Assembly (NCBI GenBank): GCA_011009095.1
Contig: VTPC01000598.1
Location: 1 to 64,000, forward strand
Direction: 5' to 3'
Source: Ignelater luminosus
Lineage: Eukaryota > Arthropoda > Insecta > Coleoptera > Elateridae
Length of the DNA stretch: 64,000 bases
Shown: piece after piece, positions 45,954 to 56,159 of the stretch
How positions within the stretch are numbered: position 1 is the first letter of the stretch
Layout of the letters: every line of letters starts with the position of its first letter
Notes under the pieces: model-generated
Seen by the model: the letters and a program-made list of their open reading frames with translations, nothing else
Told to the model about the DNA's origin: nothing
Databases searched by the model: none
Made by a program: the position numbers and the translations under genes

Positions 45954-48473
45954 ATGAAACTGTTTAGTATCCGTAAGTAAATTTTTTCTCCTAATTTAAA
46001 AAAAATTATCAGTTAATAAAATCCTAATTTTCAGTCGTATTCATCTATGCTACCATTCGGGGTAGTTCTAGTCAAATTATTAATATTCAAAACAATGGAA
46101 CATCTTTAACTGTATCACTAGATTCTGACAAACTTCATTTAGCTTTGCAACAAGGTAAATTATGAATTACAAAAACTAGCTTTGACTGCTACTACTTATG
46201 TTAATCTAGGAAATATTCAGAAACTAAGCGGTGTAATCGGAGGAAAGTTACAAAACTCGTCTGATTATCAACCATGTCAAGATGTCGCCAACTGTTTTGA
46301 ATTTGAAAATGGTACTATCAGACTCCATGTTATGCCCGATATAGATAAAGGTTTTACAATCTACTGGATAACAGAAGATACTTCAAAAGTACTAGAAGAT
46401 TGCTTTGAACTGTCCAGTTTTGACTGGTATGGCGGCCCCGAAAGGCTTCGACAAGCATGGCCAATACAAAAATTGAGATTAGCCAATTTTGCTAACGTTC
46501 TTCAACAAGACCAAAGTGGTGCAATTGTGGAACCATACTGGTTGAATTCAGCTGGTGGTTATATTTTTGTAAATGATAAAGTTCCTCTTTTTATAAATCA
46601 AAACCGTTTACTCGGATCAATCAACAAGGTATGCTTTTCAGCAAAGATTGCTAAACCATACCCTCCTAGAAACAAGGTAATTAATAGAAATAAATAAATA
46701 AAAGTATATTTAAAGATGCAAACTAATTTTCTAGGTGGTACTACATTATACTGTGGTATCAGATATAAATGCAAGGGAAGCACATATGCATGCAGTAAAG
46801 CATTTCTTGGGAAGACCGTCAGGTAAGCCATGTAATTCTGAGTGATCTAGTAAGTATAAAGAAATTAATATTTAGGACATCCAAACTATAGAATTGTGGA
46901 AAGACCAATTTGGTCAACATGGGCTAGATACAAAAGAGATATAGATGACTCGCTTCTTCTTGAATTTGCAAATGAAATAGTTGATCATGGCTATCCAGAT
47001 GGGCAGTTTGAAATTGATGACCATTGGGAGGTTTGTTTTTGCAAATACATCATCAAGTTTAACTATCAATTTCAAAATTGGTTTTAGGAATGTTATGGAT
47101 CGCTTACATTTAATTTATCAAGATTTGGTGACATTAATAATACGGTGGCTAAAATCAAAAGCATGAATTTCACCGTAACGTTATGGACCCATCCATTTGT
47201 GAACATCGATTGCGTAAAATATAGAGAGATTGGACGACGCTATGGTAAGCTAGAACTAGAAATGCATAGTATAATGAAAAACAAAAGAAACTTTATTCTA
47301 GGTTATTTTGTTAAGAATTCTGAAGGAAGTGATTTAACTTCATGGTGGAACAGTAGAAGAAATGAGGCTCATCATTTAGACTTCACAAAAGCAGAAGTTC
47401 GATCGTGGTTTACAGAAAGGCTTAGAAGTATACAAGAAAAGCATGGCATTGATAGTTTTAAATTTGATGCAGGAGAATCCAGTTGGGTACCACAGGTACC
47501 TATTCTAAATGGCGATGTTGATACGTTGCCAAATGCTTTAAGTGTTGATTATGTTAAGACTTGCGCTGCTTTTGGTGATCTAATTGAAGTTAGAAGCGGT
47601 TGGAAGTAAATAAAAGAATTTAAAAAAGAAACTCTAAATACTAATTCAGCTTGGTTTTAGAACTCAATATCTACCAGTTTTTGTTAGAATGCTTGATAAG
47701 CATTCAGTATGGGGAGTATCAAATGGATTGTATACTTTGATTACAACTTTGTTACAAATGAATATAAATGGTTATACCTTGTAAGTCTAAAAGCAATGAT
47801 CTCTGTTAATATTCTTAAAAGTAATTTCCTTTAAGAGTGTTACCAGATATGGTTGGAGGAAATGGATATGGCGGAAGACCAACTGCAGAATTATTCGTGC
47901 GATGGCTTCAAGCAAATACGTTTATGCCCAGTATTCAATTCAGTTATGTTCCATGGGATTTTGATCATCAGGAACTTAATGTAATGTTGTGAAACCAAAT
48001 TTAAAATGTATTTGAACTGATTTTCTTCATTCTAGTTTGACGTTAAAGCAATATGTAAAAGATTTGTGGACTTACACCAGATGATTGCACCATACATTAA
48101 ACAGCAAATGAGAAATAGCATTGAAAAGGGACATCCGGTAAACCCTCCCATATGGTGGGTATCTCCTAACGATGCAAATGCACTGAAAGAAGATACAGGT
48201 AATTCACTAATTGGTTTTCTAAAGTGGTATTGCTAGAAACAACGTGTTTTAGAATTCCTTCTTGGGGAAGATGTATTGGTAGCTCCAGTTATCAAAAGTA
48301 GAGCTAGCAGCAGAACAGTTTATCTTCCTAAAGGAAGGTGGGTTGATGGTAATAATGGAACAATTTATGAAGGGCCCTATTTAATTGAGGACTATAAGGC
48401 GCCAATAGAAATACTGCCGTACTTTATTAGAGAAGGTAGTGAAGCATTTCGACTCCTTCGAGGAACTTTATAA
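45954..48473 (+). CDS. Secreted glycoside hydrolase family 31 protein (MYORG/tobi-like), copy 2
   Basis: Eleven exons with the same lengths as copy 1: 45954-45972, 46035-46154, 46210-46676, 46735-46822, 46876-47030, 47088-47244, 47302-47605, 47661-47780, 47836-47980, 48036-48198, 48253-48473; 652 residues. Signal peptide MKLFSILVFIYATIRGSS. Nucleophile Asp in FKFDAGESSW, putative acid/base Asp in RMLDKHSVWG, YPDGQFEIDDHWE and LLGEDVLVAPV all kept. The exon 7 donor is GTAAAT after AA, slightly weaker than in copy 1. AATAAA lies at 48558-48563. No broken frame; it should make an active enzyme of the same class, possibly with altered specificity. Confidence 0.92.
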
Positions 48474-48557
48474 ATGCTGTAATGCGTTTTCAAGTTAGAC
48501 ATTGGTTATCTATTTTAGCGAGCTATTTAATTTTGTTTCAAGCTAGATAACTTCAAG

Positions 48558-48563
48558 AATAAA
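48558..48563 (+). promoter_or_regulatory. Poly(A) signal of GH31 gene 2
   Basis: AATAAA 85 nt after the stop codon, matched in position in copy 3. Confidence 0.7.
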
Positions 48564-50129
48564 GCATGATTTTGTATGATGTGTGTAGTTTTAATGTTCC
48601 AATAATTAGTGATGGCGGCGAAGTTTAAAACGCCATGGTGAAAGCACTTTCCTTGCTCTTTCAAGCGCACCCTCATGTTTTTCTAGAATCTATCAAAACG
48701 AAAATCAAGGATATGGACTTTGAGTGAGATTCTGCAGCCCACAGTTTGGCTTTGTGATAGTCCGGGAAGATCAAAACCACAACTATTTCAAGCTGCTTTC
48801 TTCTTCATAAAAAGTTTTTCAAGAAACACCTACTGGAAGATATTCTTAATATCAAAGTTACACTTTCTACTACAATTTTGTTGATTACTTGTAGATCTGG
48901 TTGGGTTAAAGTTATGTCTAAATGTACTTATATCTAAATACAGATTATTAGAAAGACTATTATAAATATTAAGGGCCTAGATCAATTACTTAAAGCTATT
49001 TCAATTTCAATCAGTTAATTTTAAAATTGTATTTTAAATTCATATTAAATCAATCTTTTACAGATACCTGTAATGTGCTTTTCAGTGAAAGATACACATT
49101 GGAGATGGCGCCACTTTCGTTTCTCGCTGTTAATGTTAAGTATGGCACATTAATTCGAAAATACGCATTTGCATCCTCTTCAGTATATTGAACTGATCAG
49201 TTGAATGTGTTCAATGGAGACTTCGGGCTTCGGTCCACTTCTCCAGTACATTAAAGTAATTATTTAGTGTGCTTAACGGAGACTTGAGCTTGTAGGTTTT
49301 TAGTCCTCCTACCTGATGTTGGTTTCATGGCTACTATTACCACGGTAACCAATAATTGTTAGTTGGAGGCCTCGGATTCTAAAGTATGTTTTTGTTTTGC
49401 TGGTTTGTGATTGATTGTGTTCTAACCATTATTAGAGTACTACATAGGGTGTAAAGAAAATGTCGGAAGAAGCTACAGTCCGTTATTCTGTGCTCAAAAA
49501 TAAGAAGAAATTTCCTATACCCATTTGGCCTTAACTGTATATTATTCAAAATAGTAGCAATTAAAACTTTTTAAATTTGGCAACGCGGTACATTTAAAGA
49601 AGTGAGTTCACGAGTTGTGCTTGCAATCTCGTATCTTAGTTACCATTGTTAGTAACGTGTTACGTTGCAATATTTTCAAAAGATATTCCTTGCAAGGAAT
49701 TTACCATCTTAAGAAGTGGATTACTAATACACTAGTAAATACAAAAGAAACTATAAACGGTATGTAATTAGTGTTTTTTACATTTAAACTTTGTTTAAAC
49801 ATTAATACTTTGTTGTATTTATTAAGAATGCACAATCAACTACTCAATTTACGACTTCCAATAACTTCTTCAAGATAGTGTTAACAGCAAAATGGTATAG
49901 ATGTTTTCCGTTTATTTTTTACCGTAGAATAACATACTGAAGTTTTTTCCGCCATTTACTCTACACTCTGTATATTCGTTTAGTGTTCGTTTTGTTTCTA
50001 TTGAATTTGTGTTCTTGTTTCGTTCGTATTTTGTGTTTGATCTTGTCTTGTATTTAATAACAGGCAAGCAATAGTAAGTTTGTATGTACTGGCTTTAGTC
50101 TTAATCAGAATTTGAAGTTTTAATGATGT
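48564..50129. other. Intergenic DNA, nothing recognised
   Basis: No coding frame or repeat boundary that I can support. Confidence 0.35.
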
Positions 50130-51112
50130 TACATATGAAATTTGGACCCTTGGATAGTATCAAGAAAACTGCAACAATGCGGCTATGATAAACGTTTTTC
50201 CCACAGACGTCACCCACATCATACAATTATACGAAGGGCAAACCAAGTGCTTTGAGATAACGTAAATATTTTTCTTGTTCCTAATACTAATAGGGGTCAA
50301 CCAAGAGCTCCCAGAAATCAAAATGCAGAAGCTGTTTTAAATGCCATAACAAATAATCCAAATACTATACTAAAATCATCAAACCAATGCAGTGATCACG
50401 TGAAAGTCGAATGGGCAGTATGCGCTAGTACCCATCTGAGTCGACGTCCAATCTACACTAGCAAACTTGAATAAAATACCCGCCAAATTTAAAATAAGTA
50501 GTGTTTAGGTATTCACGTTAAAGTCTCTAATCCAAAAACAAAATTTACAAACAAAAAAAAACAAGAAGTAAAACGAAAGCACGGAGGTTTTAGGTTATGA
50601 TGGTTTCGATATATAATAATGCACTGTTCGGTGGATGTCCACACTTCCGTGTGTGAAACCGACTTCAAGCACGTGTTTTTCAGCCAATTAAAAAAAAGCT
50701 TGAATTGATCACGCACTTTTATTACTGCATTGGTTCGCCGATTTTAGTATAGTACACGAGCAGTTGTAAAAACTGTAAATGTATTAAAATCCACAGTACA
50801 CAGGATTATAAAAGATAATGGACTTTATCCTCACCTTAAAACTAGGGTTCAGAATATGAAGGAGGAAGATTATAAAAAACGAGCCAACCTTTATGAGTGA
50901 CTGCTGGACAAACACAGAAGAAATCTGAGATATTGTGGACAAATGAAGCTACATTTACAAGCAATGACATTTTTAATTTTCATACTACGCACATTTGGTT
51001 TCACGAAAATATATATATTCAGAAGTCCCCAGTAAAGTTCAAGATGCAATTATCGTGCTTGCCACCAAATGTTCTAAAGCTGCTGGTGGACATTTCGAAC
51101 AAATGTTATAAA
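50130..51112 (+). pseudogene. Decayed DDE transposase (IS630/Tc1-mariner-like with N-terminal HTH)
   Basis: Reads, with shifts, SHRRHPHHTIIRRANQV, RGQPRAPRNQNAEAVLNAIT then NNPNT, a 382-bp MITE, then STVHRIIKDNG, VQNMKEEDYKKRANLYE, ILWTNEATFTSNDIFNFHTT (the first catalytic Asp changed to Asn) and finally PNVLKAAGGHFEQML at the stop 51112. This order fits the insect transposase family whose N-terminal half has a DUF4817-type HTH. The catalytic middle between 51030 and 51055 is deleted. A LINE follows immediately. Confidence 0.65.
50368..50749. mobile_element. TA-flanked MITE inserted in the transposase relic, 382 bp
   Basis: TACTAAAATCATCAAACCAA at the left pairs, inverted, with TACTAAAATCGGCGAACCAA at the right. 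The pairing continues through TGCAGT and GATCA words. TA flanks both ends (50366-50367, 50750-50751). Removing the element and one TA restores an open frame, NNPNTSTRAVVKTVNVLKST, across the host transposase, which independently proves the boundaries. Confidence 0.85.
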
Positions 51113-52585
51113 ATACAGATGAAAAAAGTGAAGGAAGCCAAGACTGGGAAGAGTTTGTAAATAGGATGGAAACTCAAGGACAGGGAAACTCAAAAATGCT
51201 ATGCAGAACACTGAAAAGCCCAAGGCAAAACCAAGACAGCAGAAAAGGACCCAATTTAGTCAAGGATAAGGAGGGAAAACTATTAAAAAGCCAGGAAAAG
51301 ATTAAAGAGAGATGGTTTGAATACTTCACTGATTTGCCTGGGAGGGCAAGAGAACAAAGCGGGGAGCACAATATAAACTACGACACAACAAACAGAAACC
51401 TAGAGGAAGATGAAAATATCACGTATTGAGAAGTGACAAAAGCACTAAAGTGTCTGAAAAATGGCAAAGACTGGATATTCTATATACGACAGATAAGCGA
51501 AAGAGTAATGGTGGGGAAAGATAAATTATGCATGTGTACACTCGACATGGAAAAAGGTTTTGATACGTAGCTCAGAAAGCAGATTTGGAGTTGTATGGAA
51601 GACCACGGTGTTACGAAAAGCTATCCAAGATTTATATAAAAACACGGCAAATATGGTTAGGACAAGAGCAGGAAAGTCTAAGACGTTTTTAACCAAGGCA
51701 AGGTGGAATCTTAAGCCTACTACTCTTCATAATGGTCTTGAACCAAATGGCAAGGAAGGCGAACAAAAACAATAAGGGTTTTCGGGTGGGCGTGAGAAAG
51801 CTACACCACATAACGGTAAAAGAATTTTTATACGCAGACGATCTGCTGCTGTTTGCGTCAAGTGCCAACGAGTTACAGAAGGCGATTCAGAGATGGAGTG
51901 CTGTTATGGAGGAGTACAGAATGAAAGTAAACGCAACAAAAACGGAGGTGATGGTAATCTCAAAAGAATACGAGAGCATAGACATACATATTAACGGAAA
52001 AAAGGCAAATCAGACAATAGACTGAAAAATGCGGCTAAAAGGTTTTACGCAATGAGATCATTTTTTTTTTAAGAAGAAAGAAGTGAACAAAGCCACAAAA
52101 GTCAAGATATACAAGACAGTGTTAGTGCCAATTTTAGTGTATGGGAGTGAATCCTGGATCCTGAGAAAGAAACTGAAATTAAAAATTTAAGCCGTGGAAA
52201 TGCAGCTGTTGGGGTAGATAGAGGGGGTATACAGGAGTGACAAAATCAGAAACAGTGACATACAGGAAAAGCTAAAAGTGGAATCATTAGTTAAAATTAT
52301 GGAGCAGAGACAGTTAGTATCGTTTGGGCATCTGGTGCGAAGAAAGGAGAACAACTTAGTGAGAGCGATTTGGGTGTCAAGTTCAGATAAAAAGAGAAAA
52401 AGAGGCAGACCCAAGACAACATGAAACACAGCAGTTGGTAAGTTGCTCCAGTCAAGAGATGTCATATGGCCCGAAGCTAAAAGGACAGTGAGAAACAGAA
52501 CGGCATGAAAGAACTTCTACAAGGAATAACACATCACCTCGACACCTAACGGTAACCCAGGAAGCGGATAAGTAAGCAGTAAGTT
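51113..52585 (+). pseudogene. 5'-truncated LINE reverse transcriptase, broken
   Basis: Reads DWEEFVNRMETQGQGNSKML, then LVKDKEGKLLKSQEKIKERW with FEYFTDL, a Jockey/RTE-like pre-RT linker. The RT follows with LYADDLLLFASSANELQKAI (YADD catalytic pair at about 51833) and MKVNATKTEVMVIS. The C-terminal part reads VLVPILVYGSESWILRKK, RQLVSFGHLVRRKENNLVRA and KKRKRGRPKTT, ending near 52585. Many frameshifts and internal deletions. The 5' junction abuts the transposase stop at 51112, typical of 5' truncation on insertion. Confidence 0.8.
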
Positions 52586-52679
52586 GTTGCATATGCATCA
52601 AGAGTAAAAAAAGACATCAGAGGATGCGTGGTGCAAAGAAAAAGAAGCAATTAACGAAAGAAACTAAAAAACATTCCGA

Positions 52680-53215
52680 CATACAAAATAATACAATTTT
52701 CCAAAAAAGGGTGGCCAAAAGAAAAGAAAGGATTAAATAGTGTGGTTTATTGTAACTTACAAAAAGTAGATGGTTTATTATTGTATGAAAAAGGAATTGG
52801 TAGTTTCTGAAATATTGGGAAGATCTACTTTAAATTTATTGCATGAACCAAAAACAGAGAAAGAGGAATTATATTTTGGTCAGGTGTGAATGCAATAATA
52901 GAATTAATGTTCTATGAAGTTCTAACTCGATTCAGAAGAGTTTGATAGTGACATACTTATTATTTATGAAAGATATACCTATGTGGTAATCATTAATTAT
53001 TTTTCTAAATAGAATGGAATGTTTAAACTGGAAAACATCAAGCAAAACTGTGGAATGTTTTAAAAAATTATTTTCAACTTTTGGAATACCAGACAGAATT
53101 ATACTTATAGCAGACAATATACCTTATGATTCTAGAAAATGCAATAATCACAAAAATATACGTATCTGCATGACATGCAAAGTATATTGCCCACCTACTT
53201 GTAACCTCTTAGATT
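52680..53215 (+). pseudogene. Ty3/gypsy integrase fragment
   Basis: Plus-strand text near 52690 (FSKKGWPKEKKGL) and 52810 (ISEILGRSTLNLLHEP) resembles the RNase H-integrase linker. From 52975 VVIINYFSK, then VECFKKLFSTFGIPDRIIL and ADNIPYDSRKC (to about 53140) are the integrase core, with the Asp of the AD(N) motif. It is in the opposite orientation to the gypsy pieces at 19-29 kb and a separate insertion. Stops and shifts throughout. Confidence 0.65.
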
Positions 53216-53446
53216 AGGCAACACTGTTTAAATAAAAAAATCTATAAACACAAGCATTACTAAACGGTTACTTTCCATAGTCAAAAAGCAAGTGAAAATT
53301 ACATAATAATCTAAAATGAAATAAATCTAAAAATATTATAATCCTCATAGCACCTGAACATAATAAGTACTTAATGGAATGATAAGAGAATCGATTCAAA
53401 TAATAGCAAATCAGCATTCTACGGTTTGCCTCTCCAATTTCTCAGT

Positions 53447-53500
53447 CCCCAACTCATCGTTGATAAATTATCTCCCCAACTCATCGTTGATAAGTTATCT
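53447..53500 (+). promoter_or_regulatory. Tandemly duplicated 27-bp GATA module upstream of GH31 copy 3
   Basis: Two head-to-tail 27-bp copies, each CCCCAACTCATCGTTGATAA plus (A/G)TTATCT in effect, differ at one base and each carries a GATAA(A/G)TTATC palindrome. Copy 2 has only one such palindrome. The TATA-like TATAATA follows at 53511-53517. Doubling GATA sites could raise or shift expression (inference). Confidence 0.7.
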
Positions 53501-53556
53501 TCAAAGGTATTATAATATGTAAGAAAAAACATAAACAAAATCATATTAATTTCAAA

Positions 53557-56078
53557 ATGAAACTGTTTAGTACCCGTAAGTAAATATCTTCTTCGATCTT
53601 CAAGAAAATTCATAAAATTTTAATTTTTAGTAATGCTCATTTATATTGCCATTTGGGGAAGTTCTAGTCAAATAATTAAAATTCAAAACAATGGAACATC
53701 TTTAACTGTATCACCAGATTTCGGAAAACTTCATTTAACTCTGCAACAAGGTAAACTCTAAATTCCAAAAATGAACTATGATCACAACTATTTATGTTAT
53801 TCTAGCAAACGTACAGAAACTAAGCGGTATAATCGGAGGAAAGTTGCAACACCCTTCTGATTATCAGCCTTGTCAAGATGTCGCCAACTGTTTCGAATTT
53901 GAAAATGGTACTATCAGACTCCATATTATGCCCGATATAGATAAAGGTTTTACAATCTACTGGATAACAGAAGATACTTCAAAAGTACTAGAAGATTGTT
54001 TTGAACTGTCTAATTTCGACTGGTACGGTGGTCCTTCACAACTTCTGCAAGCATGGCCAATACAAAAATTGAGATTAATCAATTTTGCAAACATTCTTCA
54101 ATCAGTTTTAAGTGGTGGAACTATAGAACCATATTGGTTAAATTCAGCTGGTAGCTATATTTTTGTAAATGACAAAGTTCCTCTTTTTATAAATCAAAAC
54201 CGTTTACTCGAAACAACCAATAAGGTGTGCTTTTCAGCTAAGATTGCTAAACCATACCCTCCTAGAAACAAGGTAAATAATAGCAGAATAATTAAATAAA
54301 ACGGATGAAAACTCATTTTCTAGGTGGTGCTGCATTATACATTGGTATCTGAAATAGACGCAAAGGAAGCACATATGCATGCAGTTAAACACTTCTTGGG
54401 AAAACCTTCAGGTAAGCCATATAATTCTGAGTGATCCACCAAATATAAAGAAATTATTATCTAGGTCATCCAAATTATAAAATTCTGGAAAGACCAATCT
54501 GGTCGACGTGGGCTAGATACAAAAGGAACATAAATGACTCGCTTCTTCTTAGATTTGCTAAAGAAATAGTTGATCAGGGCTATCCTGACGGCCAGTTCGA
54601 AATTGACGACCACTGGGAGGTTTGCTTTCTGCAATTCTGTCATCAAGTTTAATTATAAATTTTAAAATTGGTTTTAGGAATGTTATGGATCACTTACATT
54701 CAATCAATCAAGATTTGGTGACATCAGTAATACGGTGGCTAAAATCAAAAATATGAATTTCAGAGTAACGTTATGGACTCATCCATTTGTGAATAACGAT
54801 TGTGTGAAGTATAGAGATATTGGAAGACGATATGGTAAGTTATAATATTAGAGATTGATAATGACAGAAAATTAGAAAAAAATTCTAATTTTAGGTTATT
54901 TTGTTAAAAATCTTAAAGGTAGCGATTTAACTACATGGTGGAATAGTAAAATAAACAACGCTCATCATCTAGACTTTACAAAAGAAGAAGTGCGATCATG
55001 GTTCACAGAAAGGATTCGAAGTCTACAAGAGAAGCATGGCATTGATAGTTTTAAATTTGATGCAGGAGAATCTGGCTGGGTGCCACAAATACCCGTTCTC
55101 AATGGCGATATTGATACATTGCCAAATGTTTTAAGTACTGAGTATGTTAGAACTTGTGCTGCTTTTGGTGATTTGATTGAAGTTAGAATGGGTTGGAAGT
55201 AAATACTCCTTCACACTTAGAAAAAAATCTTAAATACTCATTTTTCTTGATTTTAGAACTCAAGATCTACCAGTTTTTGTTAGAATGTTTGACAAATCCT
55301 CCGTATGGGGAGTTGCAAATGGTTTATATACGTTGATTACTACCTTGTTGCAAATGAATTTGAATGGTTATACCTTGTAAGTGTAAAAGTTTTTGTGTCT
55401 TGTAACAGTATACACAAAATCAATCCTTTCGAAGGGTTCTACCAGACATGGTTGGAGGAAATGGTTATCTTGGAAGACCTACCGCAGAATTATTTGTGCG
55501 ATGGCTTCAAGCAAATACCTTCATGCCTAGTATTCAGTTCAGTTATGTCCCATGGGATTTTGATCATCAAGAACTTAATGTAGTGTTGTAAAACTAAATT
55601 GACTTTTATGTATCTAAACCAATGTTCTTCATTTTAGTTTGACGTTAAGGCAATTTGTAAAAAATTTGTAGACTTACATCAGATGATTGCACCATATATT
55701 AAACAGCAGATGAGAAATAGCATTGAAAGGGGACATCCAGTAAATCCCCCTATATGGTGGGTGTCTCCTAACGATACATATGCACAGAAGGAAGACACGG
55801 GTACTATTACAGTATTTGATTTTCTATAGCGTTATTATTGAAAACAACCTGTTTTAGAATTTCTACTTGGAGAAGATGTGTTAGTAGCTCCAGTTATCGA
55901 AAAAGGAGCCGACTGCAGAACAGTTTATCTTCCTAAAGGAAGATGGATCGATGGTAATAACGGAACGGTTTATGAAGGGCCCTATTTGATTGAAAACTAC
56001 AGAGCACCCATAGAAATACTTCCGTATTTTATTAAGGAAGGAAGTGAAGCACTTCTACTTCTTCAAGAAACTCTGTGA
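53557..56078 (+). CDS. Secreted glycoside hydrolase family 31 protein (MYORG/tobi-like), copy 3
   Basis: Eleven exons: 53557-53575, 53631-53750, 53806-54272, 54324-54411, 54465-54619, 54678-54834, 54895-55198, 55257-55376, 55435-55579, 55638-55800, 55858-56078; again 652 residues with no break. Signal peptide MKLFSTLMLIYIAIWGSS. FKFDAGESGW (nucleophile), RMFDKSSVWG (putative acid/base), YPDGQFEIDDHWE and LLGEDVLVAPV are kept. Donors of exon 9 (GTAGTG) and exon 10 (GTACTA) are weaker than in the other copies. Nearest relative is copy 2. It differs around residues 150-185 (PSQLLQ, SVLSGGTIE), a region where the copies vary most, possibly tied to substrate choice. Confidence 0.92.
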
Positions 56079-56153
56079 ATTTAAGCTACAAATAGACATT
56101 GGTTGTCATTTTAGCAAGCTATGTAGTTTTGTATAAAGTTAGAACATATTGAA

Positions 56154-56159
56154 AATAAA
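56154..56159 (+). promoter_or_regulatory. Poly(A) signal of GH31 gene 3
   Basis: AATAAA 76 nt after the stop codon. Confidence 0.7.

Larger units (their letters stand above)
45735..48563 (+). repeat. GH31 segmental duplication, unit matching 53325-56159
   Basis: Upstream words ATAATCCTCATAGCACC and AATGGAATGATAAGAGAATC occur before both copy 2 and copy 3, and the 3' UTR words (TTTTAGC(G/A)AGCTAT) follow both. The duplication thus included promoter and poly(A) region. Copy 1 shares none of these flanks clearly. Confidence 0.8.
53325..56159 (+). repeat. GH31 segmental duplication, unit matching 45735-48563
   Basis: Collinear with the copy 2 unit, including about 230 bp of upstream DNA and the 3' UTR to the AATAAA. 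Confidence 0.8.

Noticed and set aside
54461..54646. Minus-strand frames inside the GH31 genes (34636, 46598, 54461)
   Set aside because: Shadows of conserved GH31 exons on the opposite strand.
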